A stretch of DNA of 64,000 nucleotides from the NCBI RefSeq assembly GCF_026191375.1, contig NZ_JAODTL010000048.1:1-64000 (forward strand). The letters run 5' to 3'. How positions within the stretch are numbered: position 1 is the stretch's first letter; every line of letters begins with the position of its first letter. Position numbers and translations under genes: made by a program. Below are positions 17,251 to 26,848 of the stretch, piece by piece. This DNA comes from Marinomonas pontica (GTDB lineage: Bacteria > Pseudomonadota > Gammaproteobacteria > Pseudomonadales > Marinomonadaceae). The notes beneath the pieces were generated by a model, which saw only the letters and a list, made by a program, of their open reading frames with translations, was not told the DNA's origin and did no database searches.

Positions 17251-17908
17251 AGGAATCTCTCGCCATCATAAAGTAATAGAGTGAATAATGGCGTTAACAC
17301 GTCAGAATTCAAGGCATTATAGAAATAAGATAAGAAACGCGATCCACTTAGCTCCTCCCCCTTGAAGATAAGGGGAAGGAACAAAAAAACGTACTTAGCC
17401 CCTCCCCTGCTAAGGGGGAGGCTGGGAGGGGTTAATAAAGCTAACAACCCCATCCTAACCTTCCCCTTGAAGATAAGGGGAAGGAACAAAAATGCTTAGC
17501 CCCTCCCGCTGCTAAGGGGGAGGCTGGGAGGGGGTTAAAAAGCTAACAACCCCATCTTAACCTTCCCCTTGAAGATAAGGGGGAGGCTGGGAGGGGGTCA
17601 ACAAAGCTAACAACCCCATCCTAACCTTCCCTGGAAGATAAGGGAAGGAACAAAAATACTTAGCCCCTCCCCCTGCCAAGGGGGAGGCTGAGAGGGGTTA
17701 ACAAAGCTAACAACCCCATCCTAACCTTCCCCTTGAAGATAAGGGGAAGGAACAAAAATGCTTAGCCCCTCCCCCACTAAGGGGAGGCTGGGAGGGGGTC
17801 AATAAAGCTAACAACCCCATCCTAACCTTCCCCTTGAAGATAAGGGGAAGGAACAAAAATGCTTAGCCCCTCCCCCTGCTAAGAGGGAGGCTGGGAGGGG
17901 GTCAGTTT
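17251..17908. repeat. Tandem array of palindromic repeats (REP/BIME-like), about 101-bp period
   Basis: Between yggX and chrA there is no gene; from about 17345 to 17903 the DNA is an array of two alternating hairpins. Hairpin A is CCTTCCCCTTGAAGATAAGG with its complement, and hairpin B is built on CCCCTCCCCCTGCTAAGGGG followed by GAGGCTGGGAGGGG; a linker AAAGCTAACAACCCCATCCT joins them. Full A hairpins start at 17459, 17561 (hybrid), 17625, 17725 and 17826, giving spacings of 102, 64, 100 and 101 bp. The GGAG/GGGAGG bases beside the stem are like those of REP elements moved by RAYT transposases. No RAYT gene is in the window. Confidence 0.9.
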
Positions 17909-19099
17909 TTAAGCACTTCCAACCAATCCAATCAGCACAAATACCGCAATAAAAACAAAAATCGACGGCCGTTTGTAACGCAAAACAACAAAACCTACCC
18001 CGACAATCATCAGATCCCAAATCGTCAGTAAACTGGACGTAGCTATTGGAGAATACAGTGCCGCCAGCAAAATCCCTACGACGGCCGCATTAAGACACGC
18101 CACAGCAGAACGACAACGTGCCCGCTGAAACACACTCTGCCAAACACCCTGCGCGCTCAACATCAACAACAAACCAGACAAAAAAACCGCTAAGGTCGCC
18201 ACACCTGCCCACCACCAAATTTGGTGACCATCGGGGGCGGCAATGGCTCCTAAAAAGCTCGCCATGGTAAACATCGGTCCAGGTACCGCTTGAGCCGCCG
18301 CATAGCCTAATAAAACCGTCGACTCAGACACCATACCCGAGGCCGACGGCAAGACAAACGAAGACAGCATTGGCAACACCACATGACCGCCCCCAAACAC
18401 CAAAGCGCCCGCCTGATAAAAGCGGCCAAACAAAGCACTCAAACCATCATTTAGGGCAAAACTAGCGATAAAAACGCCCACTACGATGGCCAACAGCACG
18501 CCAGAAAAACGTATCGGCGGCAACGACTCTTGCGGAGACATCGCCTTAGCCGGAACAAAAAGGCTGACCAATACCGCCAACAACAGCGCCCACAACGTGG
18601 CCAATCCAAATGGGAATAACACAATAAACAGCCCACACAACACCGCCAATGCGGCAAGTAATGTAGTCTGGCAAAACGATCGCCACATACTGACACAAGC
18701 GTCGGCCACCACGACCACAGCCAACAGTTTTAAGCTATGCACTATGCCGTCAAAATAGAGGTTCTCCTGCCACGTTTGGCCAAACTGCGCCAGCAACACC
18801 ATGATGACAAAAGACGGCAAAGTAAAACCGATAAACGCTGCCAACGCCCCCATTATGCCCGCTCGATGATAGCCTAAAGCAAAGCCTACTTGGCTAGACC
18901 CTGGGCCAGGAACAATTTGACTTAGCGCCACCCACTGAGCATATTGGGATTCGCTCGCCCATTGTTTTCGTTTGATAAAAGTTTGGTTGAAATAACCAAG
19001 GTGTGCGGCGGGCCCACCGAAACTGGTAAAACCCAACAATAAAAACGAAACAAAAACCTCGACCACACGTTTATAAAAAGAGAGGTTTTTTTCAGTCAT
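17909..19099 (-). CDS. chrA: Chromate transporter ChrA (long-chain CHR family)
   Basis: A 396-residue membrane protein of the CHR family, which exports chromate. It has two homologous halves, each with its own motifs: FGGPAAHLGYF and PGPGSSQVG in the first half, FGGGHVVLPML and PGPMFTMASFLG in the second. About ten hydrophobic helices are visible. The ATG overlaps the mutY stop by 4 bp (ATGA), so translation is probably coupled to mutY, an odd partner. It separates mutY from yggX and is followed by a repeat array, suggesting it was gained by insertion. No regulator (chrB) is next to it. Confidence 0.93.
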   Translation of the reverse strand: MTEKNLSFYKRVVEVFVSFLLLGFTSFGGPAAHLGYFNQTFIKRKQWASESQYAQWVALSQIVPGPGSSQVGFALGYHRAGIMGALAAFIGFTLPSFVIMVLLAQFGQTWQENLYFDGIVHSLKLLAVVVVADACVSMWRSFCQTTLLAALAVLCGLFIVLFPFGLATLWALLLAVLVSLFVPAKAMSPQESLPPIRFSGVLLAIVVGVFIASFALNDGLSALFGRFYQAGALVFGGGHVVLPMLSSFVLPSASGMVSESTVLLGYAAAQAVPGPMFTMASFLGAIAAPDGHQIWWWAGVATLAVFLSGLLLMLSAQGVWQSVFQRARCRSAVACLNAAVVGILLAALYSPIATSSLLTIWDLMIVGVGFVVLRYKRPSIFVFIAVFVLIGLVGSA

Positions 19100-20166
19100 C
19101 GGACACTCATTCCCAATTCATTCAGTTGCTCTAAAATACGTCTTACTGGCGCAGGTAACCCCTGTGCTAACGCTTCATCTGGATTAAACCATTGATATTT
19201 ATCACCCTCTCCCACTAATTGAATGTCAGACACCACTATCTGGCTGGGCGAAATATCTAAATGGTAATGACTAAAAGTATGTCGAAACAATGACAACGGC
19301 GTGACAACCGACACCTGCGTCGCAAATCGTTGCTCTGTATGCAAGACAACCGACTCGTCTACCGCCAATTCAGGCAAGCTCCATAGCCCACCCCAAATCC
19401 CAACCGAAGGCCGTTTTTCCAATAACCACTGACCTTTCGGGTTGGTCAATACCAATAATTGAATGCTTTTCTCTGGCTTGGCGGCTTTTTTCGGTTTACG
19501 AATGGGAAATTGTGTTGGGTCTTGCGTCAGTCGACCTTGGCAGTCTTCTTCCAATGGACACAGCAGACATTGTGGCTTCGAACGAGTACACAGCGTCGCC
19601 CCTAGATCCATCATAGCTTGCGTGTAATCACCACAGCGTTCACTTGGCATATAATGCTCGGCTAAGTCCCACATGGCATTTTCCGTCTTTTTCTCACCTG
19701 GCCAAGTCGGCACCGCATGAAAACGAGCCAATACACGCTTCACATTGCCATCCAAAATCGCGGCCTGAACACCACGAGAAATCGACAATATCGCCGCTGC
19801 AGTGGAGCGCCCAATGCCAGGTAACTCACACACCCCTTCCACACTGTGTGGAAACTCACTGTCCAACTCATCCACCAACATTTTTGCCGCTTTGTGCATG
19901 TTGCGTGCTCGCGCGTAATAGCCAAGGCCACTCCAATGCGCCAACACCTCGTCTTGTTCCGCGTCAGCAAGCGCCTCTACAGTGGGAAAGGAGGCCATGA
20001 ATTTTTGGTAATACGGAATCACCGTTGTCACTTGCGTTTGTTGCAACATGATTTCAGAAATCCAAACACGGTAAGGCGTTTTGTGCTCTTGCCAAGGCAA
20101 GTTTTTACGCCCGTGCTCATCAAACCACGCTAATACACGAGGCGCGAAATTATCAACTGGTTGCAT
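19096..20166 (-). CDS. mutY: A/G-specific adenine DNA glycosylase MutY
   Basis: Removes adenine mispaired with 8-oxoguanine. The 356 residues contain the N-terminal helix-hairpin-helix glycosylase core (LPWQEHKTPYRVWISEIMLQQTQ, ELPGIGRSTAAAIL, ILDGNVKRVLARF), the iron-sulfur cluster ligands CTRSKPQCLLCPLEEDC, and a C-terminal NUDIX-like domain that reads 8-oxoG. Length is normal. It lies between asmA and chrA, all in the same direction, with 36 bp from asmA. The asmA-mutY order matches Pseudomonas. Confidence 0.97.
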   Translation of the reverse strand: MQPVDNFAPRVLAWFDEHGRKNLPWQEHKTPYRVWISEIMLQQTQVTTVIPYYQKFMASFPTVEALADAEQDEVLAHWSGLGYYARARNMHKAAKMLVDELDSEFPHSVEGVCELPGIGRSTAAAILSISRGVQAAILDGNVKRVLARFHAVPTWPGEKKTENAMWDLAEHYMPSERCGDYTQAMMDLGATLCTRSKPQCLLCPLEEDCQGRLTQDPTQFPIRKPKKAAKPEKSIQLLVLTNPKGQWLLEKRPSVGIWGGLWSLPELAVDESVVLHTEQRFATQVSVVTPLSLFRHTFSHYHLDISPSQIVVSDIQLVGEGDKYQWFNPDEALAQGLPAPVRRILEQLNELGMSVR

Positions 20167-20202
20167 GTATTTCTCACATTTACGCCGTTTTATCCGTATG
20201 GG

Positions 20203-22484
20203 TTAAAACAAGCTCTTTAGTTTTTCTTTTAATTTCTCTTTTAACTTTTCTTCTTCCGCTTTCCGCTTTGCTTCAAGCTCGGCCTTTAATCGGGCGGTTT
20301 CCGCTTGTTTTTTCGCGTCTAATTCCGCTTTAATCTCCGCTTCCTTGGCTTTTAGTCGGGCTTTTTCTGCGTCCAATTTTTGCGTCAACTCGACTTTAGC
20401 AAGGTCCGCAAACAACTTCCCAAAGCCTTTTAGATCAGGGCGACATAAGCCCGCTGGGTCATCACTAAACTGACCTTTACAGACAATAGGAAACGCCAAT
20501 TTGGTTACCTTTTCATTCACACGGCACGCGTTGTCTAATTCACTGCCAGCGAGGCCAACATTGGCCTGATAATTCAACGAAGATTCAGGCAATGACACCA
20601 CGCCATCACCGGTTACTTGAATGCCCGCGGAACTGATTTTCAAACCGGGCGTAGACACTTGGCCGTTTACAATATGGGCAGGAAAACGCATGGTTTCAAA
20701 CGGTGTATCTGGCCCAAATTGTTGTTCATCAATGCGCTCTTTGCGTGTGGCTGCGATGCCTTCACACACGGTTTTGGTTAAGTTCGTTCCGACCAATGCA
20801 CCATTCTTGATTTCAATAAGCACATCGCCCTGTAAAGACGCCATCAGGTCATTGACGCTGTTGCCGCTCGTTTTTAGATCACCGTTTAAATACGTGGCTC
20901 CGGCGATTTTATTTAGATCCATGAAGTCCACTAACAATGGCTGAATTTGCACGCCCTCAATGGCAGGAGACACATCGATTACCGGTTGTTTGCCTCTCAC
21001 ATCCAGACGCGCTTTGGAAGACACGGTTCCCTTATACAAGGCCACTTGCAATGGTGCGACGGTGACTACCCCATGAGATTGGGTCGAATCCAACGACACT
21101 TTGTCAATTTTTACTTTTTTGACAATGATGTTTTCAAACACCAAACCAACATGACCATTTAACCCGCGAATCAGCTCGACAGGGATCAAAGCATCGGCTT
21201 CTTGTGCGGTTTGGGCTTCCATTTGCGCGGCGGTTATGGCCTCTTTTGAGCCATTTTCATTAGGGGTAATCGGCGTTGGCAAATAGCGGTCTAGGTCTAG
21301 GTTTTTACCTGCAACTTTAATGTCCCAGCGCAAAGGCGACAGATCCACCACCGCATTGGCTTCCATGTTGGTGTCATCCATGGCAATTGAAATGGGCTGT
21401 GCGGTGATCGATTCTAGATTGCCTTCTAGGGTGATATTGGCACGCGCTTTCGTAAACGCACTGTCATCGGACATGTCCGGTACAGGTAAGTTAAGGCGTG
21501 TCATTAAATAGCGGGGATTCACGTCCCCCACCGACAATACGGCTGAAAACTGTGGCTCACTCAATACTTGATACGCTTGAACTTTGGCGTCTAGGTTCAC
21601 ACCCAGCACACTTAACGCCGCGCCTTCTATTAAGACATTCTCTTGCGGCAAATCCACATCCACATTCGCCACTTTGAGTTTTGCGCTGATTGGGCTAACA
21701 GGCAAAAGCGCGCTGTCTACCTCGGCTGACAACACTAACGAATCCAACGCTAACGCTTCTCTTTCTGGAAAAACGGCAAGATTGGCGTTCAACGACACGT
21801 TGGCTTTAATGGGCGACTGCCCCTGTAAATCACTTTGCGTTACGGCAATGTCCATCACCATTGGCCACGCTTTGTCCCATTCCACATCGTTTAATTGAAT
21901 ATTAAAGACGGCGCTCAACAACTGATTGGTTTGTTCATCACGGTACTGAACTTGCGCGTTTTCAATACGCAACTCGTCCAACTGTATAGCGGGAAGCGCT
22001 CGACTTGGTGTGCTGTCGGTAGTGGTCGAAGAAGAGGGATTCACGGTTGCCGCTGTCGTTCCTGTTTGGTTGAGCGATTTCTCGCTCGGGCTTGCCGATG
22101 GGTTTAACTGCCAATTCCCTTGCCCTTTGGCGTTTTTGCTTAAACTGGCTTTCACATTGACTAGGTTGACCTTATTCACCTGAATCTTCTGTTCCAGCAA
22201 GGGTAAAATAGCCAATCCAAACTCTGCGCGGTCGAATTGCACTATTTCAGGGTCAGAACCCAAAGCCACGCCAATATCTTCTAAGTTCAAACCTAACCAA
22301 GGAAAAACGACCAACTGATGTCGCCATCCAAACGCAGACTGACATTGGCTTTTTCTAACGCAACGTTTTTGAGTTCGTCTTTAAAATCATTGGGATTCAC
22401 AAACAACATCACGTACGCCAACAGCAAAGCAATGACGGCGAACAAACCCACCACTAACATACCAATTCGCTTTAACCACACCAT
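20203..22484 (-). pseudogene. asmA: AsmA family protein, broken by a 1-bp frameshift near the N-terminus
   Basis: AsmA-type proteins are inner-membrane-anchored, largely periplasmic, and are thought to help lipid transport and outer-membrane assembly. The N-terminal part (22484 to 22293) holds the membrane anchor and ends LDGDISWSFFLG-stop; the second frame resumes FPWLGLNLEDIGVALG. Adding one base to the five-A run at 22303-22307 gives SWSFFPWLGL, the normal AsmA sequence. The C-terminal domain and a final Lys/Glu/Ala-rich coiled tail (about the last 70 residues) are intact. Joined length is about 760 residues. Sequencing error is the simplest explanation. Confidence 0.85.
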
Positions 22485-22882
22485 GAAAAACCCCTAAATG
22501 AATTGTCCTTACCAGCCTCCCCCTTAGCAGGGGGAGGAGCTCGTACGTTTTTTTTGTTCCTTCCCCTTATCTTCAAGGGGAAGGTTAGGATGGGGTTGTT
22601 AGTTTTTTAACCCCCTCCCAGCCTCCCCCTTAGCAGGGGGAGGAGCTAAGTACGTTTTTTTGTTCCTTCTTCTTATCTTCCAAAGGCAGGAATAAAAATA
22701 TCGCCATATCATAGCATTCGATGTTGGCGTTTATCGATGCAATAGCGATAACTCATCGAAAAACACACGGACAAAGCATAGAAGCAAACGTGTCCACGTT
22801 CTATAATGATCATCTTATGTCATCCTCTTAATACACAAAACGTGGCGGCCATTCGTCACAATCACGGTGGAGAAACCAATCA
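22485..22882. repeat. Second copy of the palindromic repeats, inverted, plus the hisB upstream region
   Basis: From about 22512 to 22690 the minus strand carries the same hairpins A and B and linker as the array at 17.3-17.9 kb, in opposite orientation: two B hairpins around one good A hairpin (22559-22584) and one decayed A hairpin (about 22664-22690). The two sets therefore form inverted repeats around chrA-mutY-asmA. The remaining bases up to 22882 contain the probable hisB promoter and no gene. Confidence 0.88.
22787..22807 (+). promoter_or_regulatory. Probable hisB promoter with an overlapping palindrome
   Basis: A perfect TATAAT lies at 22802-22807, 76 bp before hisB. The 14-bp palindrome AACGTGTCCACGTT (22787-22800) directly precedes it, in the -35/spacer region, a typical operator position. 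The motif partly resembles a PurR box, but the match is weak. No good -35 is visible, so an activator may be needed. Confidence 0.4.
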
Positions 22883-23476
22883 ATGTCCGATCGCATTGCC
22901 AGTGTCGAGCGCAATACGCTTGAAACTCAGATCAAGGTGTCGATTAACTTAGACGGTACCGGTAAATTCAACTGCTTCACAGGCGTTCCTTTCCTTGACC
23001 ACATGCTTGAACAAGTCGCGCGTCATGGCCTGATTGATTTAGATATTCATGCCGTGGGCGACCTTCACATTGACGCTCACCACACTGTTGAAGATTTGGG
23101 TATCACATTAGGGCAAGCATTTGATATTGCTGTTGGCGACAAAAAAGGCATCAAACGCTACGGCCACGCTTATGTGCCATTAGACGAAGCCTTATCTCGT
23201 GTGGTGATCGATTTCTCTGGCCGTCCAGGTCTAGAAATGCACGTGCCATTTACTCGTGGCTCTGTTGGTGGCTTTGATGTAGATTTATTCTCTGAGTTTT
23301 TCCACGGTTTTATTAATCACGCAAAAGTGACCCTACACCTAGATAACCTGCGCGGTAAAAACACTCACCACCAAGCGGAAACCATCTTCAAAGCATTTGG
23401 TCGTGCATTGCGCATGGCACTAGAAGCGGACGAACGTATGGCGGGGCAAATGCCTTCCACCAAAGGTTCTTTGTAG
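22883..23476 (+). CDS. hisB: Imidazoleglycerol-phosphate dehydratase HisB
   Basis: Catalyses the sixth step of histidine synthesis. This is the short monofunctional form (197 residues) with no N-terminal phosphatase domain. The manganese-binding histidine motifs are plain: [26 protein letters not shown], and later [14 protein letters not shown] and [19 protein letters not shown]. It begins the block hisB-hisH-hisF. A probable promoter with TATAAT at 22802-22807 lies upstream. Confidence 0.97.
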   Translation: MSDRIASVERNTLETQIKVSINLDGTGKFNCFTGVPFLDHMLEQVARHGLIDLDIHAVGDLHIDAHHTVEDLGITLGQAFDIAVGDKKGIKRYGHAYVPLDEALSRVVIDFSGRPGLEMHVPFTRGSVGGFDVDLFSEFFHGFINHAKVTLHLDNLRGKNTHHQAETIFKAFGRALRMALEADERMAGQMPSTKGSL

Positions 23477-23518
23477 GACTCTCTTAGTTTGAGCGATAAG
23501 AGTATGAGCAATAAGAGT

Positions 23519-24181
23519 ATGAGTGAAACGAAAAGATCCACCGTCGCGGTAATCGACTATGGCATGGGCAACCTTCACTCGGTTGCCAAAGCCCTTGAGC
23601 ACGCGGCGGATGAAAACACCGACGTAATCGTCACCAGTGACCCTGCGGCGATCGATGCGGCAGACCGTGTTTTGCTGCCGGGCGTTGGTGCCATTCGTGA
23701 TTGCATCGGCGAAATGCACAATGCTGGGCTGGTTCCTAGTATTCGCAAAGCCATGACAGAAAAACCTTTTCTTGCCATTTGTGTCGGTATTCAGTCGTTG
23801 ATGTCACACAGTGAGGAAAACGGCGGCGTTGATTGCCTAAATCATTTTCAAGGCAACGCGCTGTTCTTTGGCGAACACCACAAAGACCATGACGGCAGCA
23901 AACTCAAAGTGCCGCACATGGGCTGGAATCAGGTTAAACATACCATAAACCACCCGCTTTGGGCGGGGATTCCAGACAACGCGCGCTTTTACTTTGTGCA
24001 CAGCTTTTATGTGGTGCCAGAAAACAAAAATGAAGTCGCAGGCACCTGTGACTATGGTTTGGAGTTCTGTGTTGCGATTGCGCGTGACAATGTGTTCGCG
24101 GTGCAATTCCACCCAGAGAAAAGCCACAAAGACGGCCTTCAACTGTATAAAAACTTCCTTAACTGGGATGGCAAGCCATAA
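23519..24181 (+). CDS. hisH: Imidazole glycerol phosphate synthase glutaminase subunit HisH
   Basis: The class I glutamine amidotransferase subunit that supplies ammonia to HisF. The nucleophile elbow is FLAICVGIQSL and the His-Glu pair lies in AVQFHPEKS. The protein begins at one of three in-frame starts made by a 15-bp tandem duplication: TTG 23489, ATG 23504 or ATG 23519. ATG 23519 (MSETKRSTVAVIDYGMGN) gives the usual length (220 residues) and is chosen. HisH is followed after 25 bp by hisF; hisA, usually between them, is absent. Confidence 0.95.
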   Translation: MSETKRSTVAVIDYGMGNLHSVAKALEHAADENTDVIVTSDPAAIDAADRVLLPGVGAIRDCIGEMHNAGLVPSIRKAMTEKPFLAICVGIQSLMSHSEENGGVDCLNHFQGNALFFGEHHKDHDGSKLKVPHMGWNQVKHTINHPLWAGIPDNARFYFVHSFYVVPENKNEVAGTCDYGLEFCVAIARDNVFAVQFHPEKSHKDGLQLYKNFLNWDGKP

Positions 24182-24206
24182 CAGCAATCGATATTAGGAG
24201 CCGTAA

Positions 24207-24980
24207 ATGGGCTTAGCAAAACGCATTATTCCTTGCCTTGATGTGGACAATGGCCGCGTTGTAAAAGGCGTTCAGTTCGTTGATATTCGTGACGCTGGCG
24301 ACCCAGTTGAAGTCGCAAAACGCTACAACGAACAAGGTGCAGATGAGATTACCTTTCTCGACATCACTGCCAGTTCAGACGATCGCGCAACGACAGTTCA
24401 CATGGTTGAAGCCATTGCCAGCCAAGTGTTTATCCCGCTTACCGTAGGCGGCGGCATTCGTACCTGCGAAGACATTCGTCGCATGCTTAACGCAGGCGCA
24501 GACAAAGTTGGCATTAATACCGCAGCGGTCTTTAACCCTGAGTTTGTGCGCGAAGCCGCACAACGCTTTGGTTCTCAGTGTATCGTTGTCGCCATTGATG
24601 CGAAAAAAGTCAGCGCCGAAGGCGAACCAGACAAATGGGAAATTTTCACCCATGGTGGCCGTAAACCGACTGGTTTAGACGCCGTTGAGTGGGCGAAGAA
24701 AATGGTCAAATACGGCGCAGGAGAAATCTTGCTGACCAGTATGGACCGCGACGGCACCAAAAATGGTTTCGACCTTGGCGTTACTCGCGCCATTAGTGAA
24801 GCCGTGCATGTGCCTGTTATCGCCTCTGGTGGCGTTGGTAACCTCGATCATCTTGTCGATGGCGTCATCGAAGGCAAAGCCGATGCCGTGTTGGCGGCCA
24901 GTATTTTCCATTTCGGTGAATACAGCATTCAAGAAGCCAAGCAACGCATGACCGACGCCGGCATTGAAATGCGTCTTTAG
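24207..24980 (+). CDS. hisF: Imidazole glycerol phosphate synthase cyclase subunit HisF
   Basis: A TIM-barrel cyclase (257 residues) that, with HisH, turns PRFAR and ammonia into imidazole glycerol phosphate and AICAR. Catalytic D11 is in [15 protein letters not shown] and the second catalytic Asp is in [13 protein letters not shown]. Phosphate-binding loops GGGIRT and [10 protein letters not shown] are present. The spacing of 25 bp with AGGAG before the ATG supports co-transcription with hisH. A hairpin terminator follows at 25008-25037, so the his block ends here. Confidence 0.97.
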   Translation: MGLAKRIIPCLDVDNGRVVKGVQFVDIRDAGDPVEVAKRYNEQGADEITFLDITASSDDRATTVHMVEAIASQVFIPLTVGGGIRTCEDIRRMLNAGADKVGINTAAVFNPEFVREAAQRFGSQCIVVAIDAKKVSAEGEPDKWEIFTHGGRKPTGLDAVEWAKKMVKYGAGEILLTSMDRDGTKNGFDLGVTRAISEAVHVPVIASGGVGNLDHLVDGVIEGKADAVLAASIFHFGEYSIQEAKQRMTDAGIEMRL

Positions 24981-25007
24981 CGCATTCAGAAATGGCATCA
25001 AAAAATT

Positions 25008-25037
25008 AAAAACGCGGTGTATCAACATCGCGTTTTT
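25008..25037 (+). terminator. Terminator after hisF
   Basis: AAAAACGCG pairs with CGCGTTTTT around a 12-base loop and is followed by further T residues, ending the hisBHF transcript. Confidence 0.8.
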
Positions 25038-25165
25038 ATTTTCGTATCCTCATCGGGAAGTCAGCATTTTTTGTGCATGGGATATCTGTTGCTTGCTGCG
25101 AATAAGCTCTGCCGAGTACAATCCTTGAAATTTCATTTTGCCTTATTCAATAGAAGGACGACTTC

Positions 25166-26758
25166 TTGACTACCTTAACCGATGCTTTGCAAGCGTTGGC
25201 AGACCATTGCCAACAAGCCGCGACAACTTCTGCCTTAACATTTCATCGTGGCGTAGAACGAGAAGCCTTACGCGTTGACCGTACCGAAGGCCGCATTTCG
25301 CACAAGCCTCATCCAAAAGCATTGGGCTCCGCTTTGACTCACAGCTCCATTACAACGGATTATTCTGAGTCACTAATGGAGTTCATCACTGGCGTTCACC
25401 CAAGTGTGGAAGGCGTCATAAAGGAACTGGAAGACATTCATAATTTGGTCAACCACGAACTTTACAAGCAAGACGAATGTTTGTGGCCAGCCAGTATGCC
25501 TTGTTATTTGGCCGGTAATGAGGACGTTCCTATTGCCTATTATGGCGAATCAAACACCGGCAAGCTAAAGCGCGTTTATCGTGAAGGTTTGTCTAATCGC
25601 TATGGTCGCATCATGCAATGCATCGCGGGCATGCATTACAACTTCTCTTTCGACAAGGATTTCTGGTCTTTCTTGGAAAACCATAAAGGCCGTGCCAATC
25701 TTTCGGCGACTGAAAAGCAAGCATTCCAATCAGACAGTTATTTTGCCCTGATCCGTAACTTCCGTCGCAGTTCTTGGATGTTATCACTGTTGTTTGGCGC
25801 TTCTCCTGCCATCGATGACAGCTTTCTTCCGAAAAAACCAGACAGTTTAAACGCGCTTGAGAAAAACACTTGGTTTGGCCCAAAAGCCACGTCACTACGA
25901 ATGAGCGACCTTGGCTACCAAAACAAGGCGCAAGCCGATCTATACGTGTGCTACAACGAAGTTGACACCTACATCAGCACGGTCAAAAAAGCCTTGCAGA
26001 CGCCTTATCAGCGTTACCAAGACATTGGCGTCAAAGTAGACGGCCAATATCGACAGCTGAATAGTAATTTGCTGCAAATAGAAAACGAGTACTACAGCGA
26101 CATTCGACCCAAGCGTGTCACCCAACCGGGCGAGCATCCGAGCGCAGCACTTCATGCACGAGGGGTTGAATACATTGAAGTTCGTATTATGGATCTTGAT
26201 CCAAGCTCTTCGATTGGCATGCAATCTTCGACGCTGTACTTCATCGATGTATTCTTGCTTTACTGCATGCTGCGTGGTGATGAGCGTCTAGGCAGTGCAG
26301 AATGCAGCCAACTGCGTCAAATGCAACAAGAGATTGCTTCCCACGGTCGTGATTTGGATATGGATTTTGACTTTGGCCAAGGCCCAACCAAGCTTCGCTC
26401 AAAAGCAGAATCGATGTTGGACTCACTGGCGGAAGTAGCGGATTTTCTGTCCAATAAAACAGGCAATCCCGCTTACCGTGATGCGGTTGAAATGCAGCGA
26501 GAAAAGCTCAGCAACGAGGCACTGCTTCCTTCGTCTCAGCTGTTAGAGCGCAGTAAAGCACAACAAGGTTACCAAAACGCCATGTTGGCACTCTCTAAAG
26601 AGCAGCAGACACAGTGGATGTCTCGCCCATTATCTGACGAGCTGATCCGTGAATTTACGCTAAAAGCCGAGCGGTCTTTACAAGACCAAGAGGCAATGGA
26701 AGCGGCAGACGACGTCGATTTCGACACCTTTCTTACGGCGTATTTAACTCCACAATAA
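25166..26758 (+). CDS. gshA: Glutamate-cysteine ligase GshA
   Basis: Makes gamma-glutamylcysteine, the first step of glutathione synthesis. The 530 residues match the gammaproteobacterial GshA type (about 518-530): FHRGVEREALRV, TTDYSESLMEFIT, the GMHYNFSF motif and VEYIEVRIMDLDP. The start is a TTG at 25166 with GAAGGA at 25153-25158, seven bases away. No in-frame ATG precedes the conserved core, so the TTG is accepted. A palindromic terminator follows. Confidence 0.96.
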   Translation: MTTLTDALQALADHCQQAATTSALTFHRGVEREALRVDRTEGRISHKPHPKALGSALTHSSITTDYSESLMEFITGVHPSVEGVIKELEDIHNLVNHELYKQDECLWPASMPCYLAGNEDVPIAYYGESNTGKLKRVYREGLSNRYGRIMQCIAGMHYNFSFDKDFWSFLENHKGRANLSATEKQAFQSDSYFALIRNFRRSSWMLSLLFGASPAIDDSFLPKKPDSLNALEKNTWFGPKATSLRMSDLGYQNKAQADLYVCYNEVDTYISTVKKALQTPYQRYQDIGVKVDGQYRQLNSNLLQIENEYYSDIRPKRVTQPGEHPSAALHARGVEYIEVRIMDLDPSSSIGMQSSTLYFIDVFLLYCMLRGDERLGSAECSQLRQMQQEIASHGRDLDMDFDFGQGPTKLRSKAESMLDSLAEVADFLSNKTGNPAYRDAVEMQREKLSNEALLPSSQLLERSKAQQGYQNAMLALSKEQQTQWMSRPLSDELIREFTLKAERSLQDQEAMEAADDVDFDTFLTAYLTPQ

Positions 26759-26777
26759 AACGTCTTTTACACCTATA

Positions 26778-26813
26778 GACCTAAAAAAAGCCTCGATGAG
26801 GCTTTTTTAGGTC
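26778..26813. terminator. Bidirectional terminator between gshA and engB
   Basis: A long palindrome: GACCTAAAAAAAGCCTC, loop GAT, GAGGCTTTTTTAGGTC. Strong stem with A/T runs on both sides between convergent genes. Confidence 0.92.
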
Positions 26814-26848
26814 TGGTTCAGATCGGGCGTTCTATTTAACACACGCTA

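Noticed and set aside
17345-17903. Possible CRISPR array
   Set aside because: The period is about 101 bp, the intervening sequence is itself repeated, and there are no cas genes. It is a palindromic REP/BIME-like array.
17199-18020. Short ORFs across the repeat array
   Set aside because: They are open only because the repeat unit lacks stops in that frame, and they encode repetitive peptides without a plausible start context.
22787-22800. PurR box upstream of hisB
   Set aside because: The palindrome matches the PurR consensus only in part, so a specific regulator is not claimed.
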